The notes: a model not told the origin generated them from the sequence alone. 33,159 nt of DNA from Paulinella micropora (GCA_009731375.1 BJOX01000094.1:485695-518853), one strand, 5' to 3'. Numbered from the stretch's first letter, positions 16,489 to 25,845 are shown. Translations and numbers: made by a program.

Positions 16489-18993
16489 TTTCTTTCTTTC
16501 TTTCTTTCTCTTCGTGTGTGCACGTATGTGTGTGTATGCGTGTATGCATGCATGCATGCTTGCGTATATGTATGTATGTAACCCATTTGCTAGATTCACA
16601 ACGTTGGCCAAGCCAAGACCGCGATGGGTAGTTCGCTTTTCCACTGCTATCATATAATGTCTTTTGAACGCATGGACCAGGACTTGGAATGGCGATCGTG
16701 GCTAAGCTTGTCATGCATATGAGGGGGGAGGTGAGTTCTTTTTTGTTGTTTCTTCCTCAGCTGGATTCCAACTAAAAGATTTGGTGGCAGCAAAGAGTTG
16801 ATGCCGCTGCTGATGATGCTGATTCACACGCTGCCATTTGTATTGCAAAAAATGTTTAACTTGTAGATCTCTATGAGCGGTCCCTCTGACCAGGGCTTAA
16901 GCATGCGGGTATGACGCAAATATTTTCGTAGCCACACAAACATACAAACATACATACATGCATACATTACACACAGCCACTGAGACGCATGTGTTATATG
17001 ATATTATTTCTTATTAAACTATATTATACTAGATGATAGTATATTATATTATATTACATTGTATTAAATTACATTTCATTACATTACATTACATTACATA
17101 ATATTACATCATATGTTGGTCGCATCCCACAGAAGTAGCGATATGAGAACATCATTTTTCTTACGTACTTCAAATGCTCGCCATTAGTAGTTATATATTT
17201 CACAGTGAGCCATCGATGCTCTGAAGATCTAGAGCTGCCGTCACAATCATTGTGTTTACGTTGCTAGTACTACCCACTTTTACATTCGACCTTGTAGATC
17301 ATTGTAAGAATTTGCAGGTTGAAATCCCATTCCAGGAGGCCAAACCCACAGAGCAACAGGTATAGGAAAAGAAAGCCGCTCTGTGCAATTGCAATTTGCT
17401 GCAGTCTTGTACGGGCTTTTACAAGTATAAATGGGGACACTGTGCATCTGATTAGGAGATCGCCCTGGAGGAGATACCACCCGGTCAAACATGCTTAAAT
17501 AATCGTAATAATGTCGTGTTTTGTTGAATATTGTTGTTTTATACTTGCTGACACTAATACCGTCATTTGACATGGCTCTGTTGCTGTGTGTGTGTGTATG
17601 TGTGTGTTGATTTGCTTTTGTACTAAATTATTGCCATGATCATGACCTTCCCGATGCTGGTGGTGCGGGCTTGTTGTGTCTTCATATCGCAATTGCCTTG
17701 CCCCTGTGCTCTGTTTGAACATTTTCAATCTGCAGAGCTCAAGCCTGAGATCAAAACAGCGCCGCTCCCTTGCCGAATGGAAGTCCTAGTTGTGGTCCCA
17801 GCTTCTTTCTTAAGAAAGTAGCTTATAACAACTGATATTTCCCCGATTTGTTTTTTCCTGTGAAGCTGCGTGATTGCATACATACATACATACATACATG
17901 CCTTGGCCATCAGACACTTAGAACACCACGCCATAGTCTTTCGATAGATACATACATACATACATACATACATAGATGCATACATACCTTGTAGGAAGAT
18001 AACTCGACCAGTGCTAGAGTCATGCTGGCCAGGTTGTCACAATACCAAGGAATTCAGGTCCGGACTCTACCTTATTCTCAACCTTCTATTTATTTGTACA
18101 CAATATTGCATATGTAAGTATGTATCATCAGGTATGCATTTTGTAAACAACTTCTTCCATCCTCTCTTTCCGTTTGCTTTGTTTATCTGCGTGTCTGTCT
18201 CTTTCCAGCTTGAACATTCCATTGTGCGTTTTTTATTCTGGCAACATAGGTCATTGAAGCGAGGAATGGCAAGCAAGCTGTCGCCATGGTTCGATTTCGT
18301 ACTGCTACTGCCAACCAACCCTGGTTATATATGTGCGGATATTAGATGGCCCATCGCATGGCTACCAAGAAGCGCTGCCCAGACCTGATTATGATGGTCT
18401 GGTGCCTTTGTGTAATATTATTTTGCTTCTTGTTCATCTGTTTACTTGCTAGTTTTAATTTGTTCTCTTTTTCTCTCGAATTTTCCTTTCGGCTGTTTTT
18501 GATTGCTCTTACGATGCTTCGATAAAGTATGCATTTGAGACGGACTGCCATTGAATCTTTTGTTCTTTCCATGTGCGCAGGATCTACAGATGCCAATAAT
18601 GGACGGATACGGTATAAACCGTTCTTCAAGCTTCAAAGCCTGTGTACATTGAAATTATCACAAACAGAAGCAACGAAGAAGCTGTGCGCTATGAAATGCA
18701 CCAGCCATATCGTGGTAAATCCCAATGCAGGGTGTAAGTATACTGTACCAAGTGCATCAAGCCTTCAACACCTACCTCCTGCATGTTTGTTACAGGGTTT
18801 GCGCTCCCTCCCAGCCACCGAACGGCGTGTTTTAGATTTCCTGTCGGCTGGAGCCATGGCTTACTATACCAAACGTAAAGTAATGCCTCGCAAAGGAAAG
18901 CACGTGCACGCAGTCTGTAGTGCTCATGGCCGATATTATCAAGCTAACCGCAAAGGGATTGTATTGCGAAAGAAAAGAAGCTTGCGATATTAA
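11715..18993 (+). CDS. Hybrid histidine kinase-like protein, about 22 exons
   Basis: Exons traced by GT-AG sites and phase: 11715-12021, 12095-12243, about 12671-12837, 12907-13007, 13227-13382, 13543-13757, 14366-14460, 14535-14589, 14753-14915, 15129-15197, 15498-15754, 16594-16627, 16681-16730, 16867-16908, 17318-17359, 17738-17794, 17995-18057, 18250-18288, 18346-18396, 18581-18611, 18668-18714, 18796-18993 (TAA). Phases agree at nearly every junction from 14366 on. The junction before 12671 and the stretch 13758-14365 are unresolved. Exon 1 has two hydrophobic segments, suggesting a membrane protein; the next five exons (to 13757) are unrecognised, perhaps a sensor. Then come a dimerisation-domain end, HATPase and receiver domains. 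Known members pass phosphate from His to Asp. No H-box was found, and TAA 14840-14842 lies in exon 9. The start is tentative. Confidence 0.75.
12283..12398 (+). repeat. TC dinucleotide repeat
   Basis: An almost pure CT array with a few CCT interruptions, in an intron of the histidine kinase-like gene. A TGA/ATG trinucleotide repeat with GTT repeats follows at about 12437-12534. Confidence 0.9.
13055..13140. repeat. Poly-C run with assembly gap
   Basis: A C homopolymer is interrupted by ten N (13065-13074), then about 29 C, then CA repeats and CAC repeats. It lies in the intron 13008-13226. The true length is unknown. Confidence 0.9.
14091..14260 (+). repeat. TATG tetranucleotide repeats
   Basis: ATGTATGT arrays at about 14091-14138 and 14201-14260, in the stretch between the traced exons 6 and 7 where the missing H-box exon would be expected. 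Confidence 0.85.
14617..14735 (+). repeat. TAATG pentanucleotide repeat
   Basis: GTAATGTAAT arrays with degenerate ATGCC/ATCATG interruptions, filling the intron between FDLR (14589) and the exon at 14753. Confidence 0.9.
14922..15010 (+). repeat. A-rich, GAAA and AGC repeats
   Basis: A-runs with GAAA repeats (14922-14968), then AGCAGC-type repeats to about 15010, at the 5' end of the intron following exon 9. Confidence 0.8.
15336..15416 (+). repeat. CT and TG dinucleotide repeats
   Basis: CT array (15336-15390) followed by GTGTGTG (to 15416) in the intron 15198-15497. Confidence 0.85.
15548..15618 (+). repeat. In-frame 39-base tandem duplication in the kinase domain
   Basis: A 32-base core at 15548-15579 recurs at 15587-15618 with one difference (period 39 bases, 13 residues). 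It encodes DEVKLIRAAPV twice, in the loop between the N-box strand and the G1 box. Confidence 0.85.
15790..16323 (+). repeat. 11-bp minisatellite TTTCTGTATTC, about 48 units
   Basis: Nearly perfect head-to-tail copies; two units near 16265-16285 carry GCATTC instead of GTATTC. Because 11 is not a multiple of 3, all frames stay open and give an 11-residue peptide repeat; these long ORFs are artefacts. It fills part of intron 15755-16593. Confidence 0.95.
16324..16515 (+). repeat. CTTT tetranucleotide repeat
   Basis: Degenerate CTTT/TTTC array following the 11-bp minisatellite, then TGTGTGCACG and TATG/CATG repeats up to about 16580, in the same intron. Confidence 0.9.
16937..17105 (+). repeat. 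CATA and ATTAC/ATTAT repeats
   Basis: CATACAAACATA repeats (16937-16968) and ATTAT/ATTAC pentamers (17008-17105) within the intron 16909-17317. Confidence 0.8.
17738..18993 (+). other. Response-regulator receiver domain
   Basis: Seven exons give: MEVLVV joined to EDNSTSARVMLARLSQYQG (acidic pocket E-D present), VIEARNGKQAVAM, KKRCPDLIMM joined to DLQMPIMDGYG (phospho-accepting Asp first in the 18581 exon), ATKKLCAMK, SHIV joined to GLRSLPATERRVLDFLSAGA and MAYYTKRK. The alignment follows a receiver domain along its whole length. The conserved Thr/Ser of 'ALTA' is replaced (position reads L-R-S) and the Pro after the conserved Lys is lost (KRK instead of KP-). A basic tail of about 30 residues follows to TAA 18991-18993. 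Confidence 0.85.
17876..17976 (+). repeat. CATA tetranucleotide repeats
   Basis: ATACATAC arrays at about 17876-17900 and 17947-17990 in the intron before the EDNSTS exon (17995). Confidence 0.85.
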
Positions 18994-19554
18994 ATGCTTA
19001 ATTGCAAAAATGAAATGTTTCTTGCATAACAATCACTTTTTGGGCGCCACAATGAAAGCCAGTGATGATGCTTTTGCCTTTTTACTAGCGATGTCTGGCT
19101 CGAAACTGGAAGAGATACTGAAAAGGTTCTACAAAGGAACGCTTGCAAAGATTCTTTACTGTAAGATCATGCCCTAAACCTACAAATCTGAATAACCTCT
19201 TGTACCATTTTTCGTGCTGCGGGACAAGGATGACTAAGACTAGTCTTTGCCAACCGTCAACGACACTGAAGACCATGCCAAACTTGGTGCAATGTACAGC
19301 GAGCGCTAACTTAAAGTTCTAACATAAGTGAACAGTCAAATTTGGCTTCTTGAATCGGATCTGGGGCTCCCAGTGCTGCTTTCAACTTCGGGTCCACTGG
19401 CAAGCATTCAGCCGTCATGTTTGCAGAGGGGCTATAATCGTTTTTCGGGTGGTAATAATATTTATCATGCACAGCGGCTTATCACTAAGTACTCTTCAAG
19501 TTACCGCTAAGTTTTCGACTCAAAAGTTTAGGTGTTATGTCTTCAACACTTTTG
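18994..19554. other. Intergenic stretch with no recognised gene
   Basis: Between the kinase gene stop and the first inverted repeat of the retroelement there are only short open frames without recognisable motifs. It may hold the 3' untranslated region of the kinase gene. Confidence 0.5.
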
Positions 19555-19843
19555 GCTCACCGGTGTACAAGCAAATAATTTTAACTTTAATAATATAAAC
19601 TGATATGTGGAAGATAAATACACTTGACTTTCCACAAGTAATCAATGTCAAAAATAAGTACTATCGGTCAGGTCAACCACAAAATTATAGCAATCAGGCG
19701 ACCATTTCAAGTACTAAATATATAAAAAATGAGCAGTTAGACTTTCAAGTTTTCGTTTTATTCATTAAAAGGCAAGAGGCGACCAGCTGTCTAAGTTGAC
19801 GGCCTGACCCTCTGACTTACTAGCTACTGTATATTGTATTCAA
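19555..19843 (+). repeat. Inverted repeat, left copy (retroelement terminus)
   Basis: From GCTCACCGGTGTACAAGC to CTGTATATTGTATTCAA this matches the reverse complement of 25504-25799 with a few substitutions and small indels (an estimated 95 percent identity by eye). The 64-residue ORF beginning MWKINTLDFPQVINVK occurs in both copies and is a repeat translation or a small conserved peptide. It lies 3' of the element, in inverted orientation to the element's 5' end, an arrangement reported for Penelope-like elements. Confidence 0.85.
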
Positions 19844-20502
19844 ATCATCAAGTTTGAAAGTTCAGACGCCGCAAAAGTGAAAATTCAACCAAGGTCGCGG
19901 CTGAAATTCCAACCGGTGCAAAACCTATAATTAAAAATATATATGTATTTAACATTTGAATGTGGAGTCGCTAGCAATGATACTCCGACTGTCAACTTGA
20001 CTACAATTGGTTTTATTGATTCAGTGTGACTAACGGCTAAGGCACTGATATACTGCATCTCAAGTCGGACAGTGTCCTTCAAGTGCCGACGTCAACTACT
20101 AGTATGGAAAGCTTACGGTCACTGATATTGCCGGATACAGTCTGACTGATGACAGGCCTGTCACAGATTGAGTGAGCTGTCGAGCCTCTTAGAAATAGAG
20201 AGAGAGAGAGAGAGAGAGAGTCGAAGAGAGAGAGAGAAAAGGGGGGGGGGGGGGGGGTTTTGTTTTGNNNNNNNNNNGGGGGGGGGGGATTTGCATTTGG
20301 AGGCAGAAAGAGATGATTTCAGACTCAGAGATTATGGCGTGGCAGAGAATGATTCAGTGTTGATGCAGTGATGCCAGTCAGTGTTGTCGTTGTTGCTGTT
20401 GTGTTGTCATTGTTCAAGGTTGTTGTTGTTGTTGTTCAAACTGCTGTTGTTGTTTCTGTTCAATCATTGTACATGTTTTTGTTGTTGCTGATACTCATAA
20501 GC
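19844..20502. other. Non-coding stretch with GA repeat and assembly gap
   Basis: Holds unique AT-balanced sequence, a GA repeat with G-runs and ten N (20197-20288), and TTG/GTT repeats (about 20385-20490). No gene is seen. Confidence 0.6.
20197..20288. repeat. GA repeat and poly-G with assembly gap
   Basis: GA array, poly-G of about 17, TTTTGTTTTG, ten N (20268-20277), then poly-G. The true sequence across the gap is unknown. Confidence 0.9.
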
Positions 20503-20559
20503 CTAGTAGAATAAAAGGAGGCAGGGCTATTGCCACGCACGCGCATAGTAGCCTTTTAA
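20503..20559. repeat. Terminal direct repeat of the retroelement, copy a
   Basis: CTAGTAGAATAAAAGGAGGC followed by an imperfect hairpin and ATAGTAGCCTTTTAA. It is repeated at 25799-25845 in the same orientation, with a 12-base insertion here (CACGCACGCG region). It lies just beyond the 3' end of the reverse transcriptase ORF. Confidence 0.8.
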
Positions 20560-20648
20560 AAGTGCCCACTGGTTCCAAGCTGTTCGAGTTAGACTGTGTC
20601 AAAAGATGACGAAAGTGACTGAAAACTTTGTTTTCTGTGACAGAATTT

Positions 20649-22545
20649 TCAGTAAATCGTAGCCCATGTTTGGGGAGAACTTGATGATAGTTGCCTTAAC
20701 GATTTTGTGAAAATAGATTTCGGATACCTGCATTGGAAAAGAAGTTGGTATACTGCTTCCTCCAATACCTCATTATTGGTTGATTGATTTCGGTACATCC
20801 CAAGCATCTCTTTGATAGTCGCCGTTCTCACTCTATTGTCAGTGTACGACGATAATGGTGGGAGGCGTGGATATGGTGTTGTACCATTACTAATCAAGAA
20901 TTTCCAATTTTTGAAATGCGGGCGAGAATGAAAGCCAAAATATAACTTCTTACCAATTCTTAAGTCACTCCCAGCAAAAACAAGTTTATAAAATCGTTCG
21001 TCAACATCTACTTCTTGTTTTTCAAGCTCTAGACCACCCGTGTATACGGGTTGCGCGTGCTTATATTCTAGATGCCTGAGTGACTGTATGCGGGGTGTCA
21101 GACGTTTTAAAAATGTTTGGTCGTCTGATGGAGTCACAAGAAGAAAAAGTAGATCGTCAACCTGTCGAATGCCGTATACAAATTCAGATAGATTTTGTCT
21201 ACGAAGTACAGTAAGAAATCTAAACTCATCAAAAATACATTTTATTTGTGCCAATGGGGAAGAAAGATAGCCTCCGATCGGGCAACCTTAACTTGCTGAA
21301 AGCAAGCGTTCCCCATCATGAAGTAAGTATTGTTCAGATCCATCTCGACTATGTCGAGTAAGTCCTGAAAACTGAAGACGACATAGTCGTCTCGTGAGGC
21401 ACTATGGTGCCAACCTACATCATGTTTCATCCTTCCATTCACATCAAGTCGCAACGTTTTTGACACTTGTATTTTTTCCTCTCCAAGCTTTCCTCTTTTT
21501 CCAGTGGCTTCATAATGACATAAAATCATGAAAAGCCAGTGGATAGACATGATGATCTCTTTGTTATCTAGCCAAGTGAACATTTGTTTCACATCAAATG
21601 ACAAAGCTTGTACCTTCAATTCGACGTTCAAATTCTTTTATAATTTCTTAAACAAAGTCTGGGCTTTTTTCATTTTTCCTTTGAGATCTGAAAGCTTATT
21701 GAGAGTGAAGTTTGGCACGTATTTTGTGACTTGCATAACGAGAAAGTTCAAGGCTTTGGCCGCGTATTTTAGTGTCTTTCGACCTTGTGAGCGAGACTGA
21801 ATACAAATTAATCGTGTTTTGTTTTCCGGATCTTTGTTTTTTTGGAGATGTCATAAGTATTAATAACTTTGTTGACCTCCCCTTTCTTATTCAACGGAGC
21901 AAAGCGACCGAGATTTCTTTTATTGTATTCGTGTCTGTACTTGCGTAAAATCTTTTGTTCTGTCATGCTGACTGCTTTGAAACACGGGGATTCTACCACT
22001 TCTTGTTTCAACCTTTGTCATAGCATAACAGGGCATTCTACCCACAACTGGCTTTTGTTTTTGTCGAGGTCCTTTACAACCAGTTTGTTCTTTTCGACGT
22101 AATTTTTCACTGATTGTAAAGTATTCCAACTTATTCTTTGGTTTTTATTTGCAGTATGCTTTCCGAAATTTTGCTGGTTTTTATCCCATAAATTTTGCAA
22201 ATTTCGTAAAATGATATTGCCTGCCGCTTTTGTTGTTCCCATGGATTGCAGTATAGTGAACAATGCATGTTTTTCTGTCTGAATCTGTGCATCTTGTTGC
22301 TGATTTATGTTAGTCAATTTCGAACGGTCGGTCCGACCATCAGCCTGACTTGGCCTTTTACCAAAAATGATGTCACGAATTTGGGCAACATACTTTTTGA
22401 CACCGATCCAGAATTCTTTTTGCGCATCGTCACAGTCGAGAGAGGGAATTGCGGATGCATGTAGTCTACCTACTATTCCCATCTCTCCTTCCATGTCTTT
22501 CAGTCTCGAACTGAATGCTTTCCATTTTTGCAAAGTGGGGAGCAT
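20649..22545 (-). pseudogene. Reverse transcriptase of a Penelope-like element, broken frame
   Basis: Pieces of one RT domain follow one another on the minus strand in changing frames. In element order: VVKDLDKNKSQLWVECP (22018-22545 frame), LNKKGEVNKVINTYD (21808-22011), LKVQALSFDVKQMFTWLD (21242-21631; motif A Asp), GNACFQQV followed after a frame change at about 21,285 by PIGGYLSSPLAQ (motif B), and GIRQVDDLLFLLV (20649-21254; motif C with VDD). The SFDV-x-FT and R-x-VDD forms fit Penelope-like RTs. At least four frame breaks (near 22,015, 21,805, 21,640 and 21,285) make this copy inactive unless they are sequencing errors. Reverse transcription from target-nicked chromatin is the family's known mode. 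Confidence 0.8.
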
Positions 22546-23244
22546 TTAGGTTGTTCGAAAAACTGAAAGTCAAAACCGTCAATCCACATGTGAATGTTTA
22601 TCAAAGTCTTCGCAATAGATGGTGAGTTCTTTTGTACTATCTTTGCAAGTAATAGTACAGACATCCGTGTTTGTTGTGGCATGGTGACGTGTTGCAGAAT
22701 GATTGCTGGTATTGCTTTGAGCTCCTTTCTGGGTAGGTGTTCTATGAACAGCATTTTCATAGAATAGTTAGAGCTCTTGAGGATCTCTGGGTAACGTAGA
22801 AGTCGAGATCTGACAATAGACGCAATTCGTTCTTTGATTTTCCAGTGAGGCATTTGTTGAGTCTATGCCCATACGTGTATTGCCTGCTGTCTGGTTGCTT
22901 TCTTCATATCACGTTCCCATGCTTTTGGATGATACCATAGCTTTTCGACATTGACTGCCTTGTCAAGAACTGCTCCTCTTGAGTCAATTCGCAAGGCCAA
23001 TGGTTGTCTATTTAATAATAATACCTCTTTGGCTAGAGGAGGATAAACGACAATATGCCCCAGTCCAAGTTAGAGACGAGTGTGACTGTCGTTGTGTTTG
23101 TTGTGCTCGTTCATTTGGCTCATATAGTTTTGTGTTGCGGTACACCCTGTTCATATAGTCAGAATCTGTTTTATCTCCTCCTTTTCCATATCTTGTCACC
23201 ATGATCTTGTCCTTATTGTCATAGTGATCAAGAAGGGAGATCAA
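22500..23244 (-). pseudogene. Linker region between endonuclease and reverse transcriptase
   Basis: Overlapping short minus-strand frames (22500-22853, an open frame through about 22860-23040, and 23008-23244) look like one coding region with indels. They are Lys/Arg-rich and contain MPHWKIKERIASIVRSRLL and GFDFQFFEQPKCSPLC. No domain recognised. In permuted Penelope-like elements a linker of this kind joins the GIY-YIG part to the RT. Confidence 0.5.
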
Positions 23245-24215
23245 AGAGGGAGATAGAAGTGTTGAGTGATACCGTTACACCCCACCCATAAAGTTAGATT
23301 GGCAATACGATTGTGCAATCCATTGAGCATCCAGCATAACTTTGAGCAACATTGAGCAGCCTTGCGCCCGCACACACATGGTTTTGCTTTTTTGCGTTCT
23401 CGTATTGGGAGAGACTGCGAAGTGTGTGGCTTGTATGTCTTGTTTACTTTGAAGTGTTGCATGTAAGCTGGTCGTTTTTTATTCATTTTTGGCGTTAGCC
23501 ATTGAATGAAGGACTTTTCTGTTTGCACCCGAATTGACTTTGAATGGAGCTTCTCACCTTTTGTTTTGTAAGGTAGTTTGCCCAGGTTCAATATGATTAC
23601 TGAAATAAAGTGTTCATAGCCAAACTGACCGGCCATTCTTGACAGTTGCTGGTCTGAGTGAGAGCTGGATTTAGAATGCTGCCATGCTCGCATTTGTCTG
23701 AATTCCTGTTTCATTCTAGACAAGAAGTTTGACGTCTCACCCACGTAATCTAAACTTGTCAGTGGTGAGTAAATGTAGGAGACAACCAAAACGTTTGCTC
23801 CATGATTATTACCCGGTTGATCGAGAAAATCGAAAGCATGTAAGCTGTCGACGTTCGGAATAGAATTAATCATCGTCAGCTTAGCTTTTATCCATTTCAA
23901 ATCCGTCACCGGTATGAATGCCATTGTCAGAAAGTGTTGTACCATCATAGACAACCGGAATACTTTCCATACTATTCTGCCGTGCGAAGTCGTTGCCAGC
24001 GATTTAATTTTAATACAGTAAAAATTTGCTTTTCTAAGAAGGATGTTTACCAGAGATTTGCTAGAGGTGCAAACGCTATTGCTACATCGTTTGTCATTTT
24101 TTCCACTAGTGCTTGTACTGGAGTTAAGGTTTTTTTGAGAGGGGTAGGCAAGTCTTGGGTAGATTCTTCGCACTCGCCTGCACAGTGCATAAAGTCTAGT
24201 AACGCACTGCGTCAA
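23241..24215 (-). pseudogene. GIY-YIG endonuclease of the Penelope-like element
   Basis: A 324-residue frame with a GIY-YIG nuclease at about residues 145-250: VSYIYSPLTSLDYVGETSNF (the paired Tyr strands), an Arg in SRMKQEFRQM, then RVQTEKSFIQWLTPKMN carrying the catalytic Glu and terminal Asn. A Cys-rich CVCGRKAAQCCSKLC follows, resembling the CxC zinc-finger-like motif of Naiad/Chlamys-type elements. The first 140 residues are unrecognised and may be partly out of frame. The nuclease would nick target DNA to prime reverse transcription. Its place before the RT (permuted order) is the notable trait. The core motifs look intact, but the frame is cut from the downstream RT. Confidence 0.8.
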
Positions 24216-24315
24216 GTCTCCCCCGTCTCCCTAAGTGTTTTTCTTTGCCGCGGCTCTGGATTTTGCCGCTTCAGATGGTGAGGATGTGACAGTAGTTGGA
24301 GTCGTGCTACCTGCC

Positions 24316-25185
24316 TTAGCTTTTTTCGCTGATTGTGGCGGAGACAGCTGCTGTTGATTTTCGTTTCTTTCCAACTACTCCTGTTTTGTTCGGAGTAGAA
24401 GATGCAGTCGCAGATGTCTCCGACTCTGGCTCCGACGTCGACGCAGACTCAGACGAGTTATCGCTATCGTTATCTTCGGTTTGTTTGCGACCCAGCTGTT
24501 CCAAGATCGGTGCAGTCATCGTGTCTTTGACTGACGTTTTCTCTTCGAGCAGATCCATCTTCGCGATTGCCAGTTTGATGAACTTGGCTCCGTCGATCTC
24601 CTTTTCTTCTTCGGGAGCTACTGAGATTGGAACCTGACGATAATCTGGCAGCACCATGTCGAAAGTTTCGAAGAAAGTCTTGGTCTTGTCGAGAATGGTG
24701 CGGAAAGCTAAGCGAATCCGGTCGCTCATTGCTTCAGTGTCCAAACCTAGTTTGGCCAACACGGCGTTGCTCTCCGAATCCCCTCTGGAATATGGATTTG
24801 GGAACTCTTGGTTTGAGATCAACTCGTCGATGTAATCGAGAACAAGAGAAGAGACCCCTTGGATTGGAAATTTCGAGCCTGCCTCTTCAAGGAAATCCCG
24901 GTTGGTGAGCTCGACGCCATCCGTCACCGCCTGCTTAGTCATTTCTACGAAGCGACTAAAGCAATAGACCGCTGGTGTAATCGCATAGCGGACCTTCCCA
25001 AAAAGGTTAGCATAATTGTAACCTTTCGGCAACTGTTGAAGCAATTTGGCCAGTTTTGGGTCCACCAGACCAATTGCGTAAACGAGACGATCCACCCTAC
25101 CGCCAGCTAGCGTTGTTCGCTTTCCCACTTCTGCGGAATGACATTCATCTCTTTGACGTAATTGACATTTGTGTGAACCTTCCAA
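24316..25185 (-). CDS. Unidentified ORF upstream of the endonuclease (Gag-like position)
   Basis: A 289-residue frame. Residues of about 30-210 look like a globular, mainly helical domain (LVYAIGLVDPKLAKLLQQL, FETFDMVLPDYRQVPISV); the tail is acidic and Ser-rich (DNDSDNSSESASTSEPESE) and ends in a basic stretch with GKKRKST, a possible nuclear signal. The start is uncertain: the same-strand frame at about 25,140-25,260 is also open and protein-like (FWKVHTNVNYVKEMNVIPQK), so the gene is probably longer and frameshifted near 25,130. No family recognised; a nucleocapsid-like or RNA-binding role is suggested only by position. Confidence 0.5.
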   Translation of the reverse strand: MEGSHKCQLRQRDECHSAEVGKRTTLAGGRVDRLVYAIGLVDPKLAKLLQQLPKGYNYANLFGKVRYAITPAVYCFSRFVEMTKQAVTDGVELTNRDFLEEAGSKFPIQGVSSLVLDYIDELISNQEFPNPYSRGDSESNAVLAKLGLDTEAMSDRIRLAFRTILDKTKTFFETFDMVLPDYRQVPISVAPEEEKEIDGAKFIKLAIAKMDLLEEKTSVKDTMTAPILEQLGRKQTEDNDSDNSSESASTSEPESETSATASSTPNKTGVVGKKRKSTAAVSATISEKS

Positions 25186-25213
25186 AACAAGGTAGTAGTA
25201 GCATTGAAGTCAT

Positions 25214-25462
25214 CTAACTCCCCTTGAAAGTTCGAATGCAGAGCAGATGATTTTTTGGCTCCTTGTCGGTTGTAGTTGCTTTGTTTTGTTTTTCATTTGA
25301 TTGCTTTTTTGGAGACGGAATTTTTAGCCCACTCAGCAAGTCTGTCATCTTGATTGCGGCTCCCTCGGTTGCGTCAGACTCTCCTTGTTTTTGTTGCTTT
25401 TTCCCTTTAGGAGGAATTTGTTTTCTTCTATCTCCAGGCTTTGTAGGATTCTTGGAGCTCAT
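25214..25462 (-). CDS. Lys-rich N-terminal ORF of the retroelement
   Basis: Starts MSSKNPTKPGDRRKQIPPKG and runs 82 residues, very basic and Lys/Gln/Pro-rich, likely disordered. It probably is the N-terminus of the protein continued in the 24316-25185 frame, with one or two frame changes between. An upstream ATG at 25513 lies in the inverted repeat and is less likely. Composition suggests nucleic acid binding. Confidence 0.4.
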   Translation of the reverse strand: MSSKNPTKPGDRRKQIPPKGKKQQKQGESDATEGAAIKMTDLLSGLKIPSPKKQSNEKQNKATTTDKEPKNHLLCIRTFKGS

Positions 25463-25503
25463 AGATGTAACACGCTGAGAAGCGACAAACAGCTGAATAT
25501 GAC

Positions 25504-25799
25504 TTGAATACAATATACAGTAGCTAGTAAGTCAGAGCCTGGGTCAGGCTGGCAACTTAGACAGCTGGTCGCCTCTTGCATTTTAATGAATAAAACGAAA
25601 ACTTGAAAGTCCAACTGCTCATTTTTTATATATTTAGTACTTGAAATGGTCTCGGCCTGATTGTTATAATTTTGTTGTTGACCTGACCGATAGTACTTAT
25701 TTTTGACATTGATTACTTGTGGAAAGTCAAGTGTATTTATCTTCCACATGTCAGTTTATATTATTAAAGTTAAAATTATTTGCTTGTACACCGGTGAGC
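25504..25799 (-). repeat. Inverted repeat, right copy (5' end of the retroelement)
   Basis: Reverse-complement partner of 19555-19843. It reaches into the start of the first element ORF and ends exactly where the direct repeat copy b begins (25799). It probably belongs to the element's pseudo-LTR. Confidence 0.85.
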
Positions 25800-25845
25800 T
25801 AGTAGAATAAAAGGAGGCAGGGTTACTGCCATAGTAGCCTTTTAA
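25799..25845. repeat. Terminal direct repeat of the retroelement, copy b
   Basis: CTAGTAGAATAAAAGGAGGC and ATAGTAGCCTTTTAA as in copy a. On the element strand it can fold with an outer AAAAGG/CCTTTT stem and an inner GGCAG-TAACC-CTGCC hairpin. Confidence 0.75.

Larger units (their letters stand above)
14366..16908 (+). other. Kinase core: dimerisation-domain end and HATPase domain
   Basis: Eight exons give, in order: ELGRIELEHVLFDLR (the 'leu-rich to FDLR' end of a HisKA region), EPDVPKIIPG joined to DPTRLRQIL, the N-box NASKFT, KG joined to SISLNVRV, a modified G1 box KDAGPT (canonical D-x-G-x-G), FFKTLQPF (F-box), the G2 box GLGMAIVAKLVMHMRGE, and ISMSGPSDQG. This is the canonical order of the ATP-binding domain of histidine kinases. 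The Asp and first Gly of G1 are kept; the second Gly is lost. ATP binding is therefore possible but weakened (inference). Confidence 0.85.

Noticed and set aside
15509-16657. 382-residue plus-strand ORF and several Lys/Arg/Glu-rich minus-strand ORFs
   Set aside because: Most of each is the translated 11-bp minisatellite or CTTT array in an intron; only the first part (to 15754) is a real exon.
20140-20200. CTGATGA at 20146 as a hammerhead ribozyme core near the retroelement end
   Set aside because: No GAAA with suitable stems follows; the adjacent ACAGGCCTGT is a plain palindrome. A covariance search with a hammerhead model would decide.
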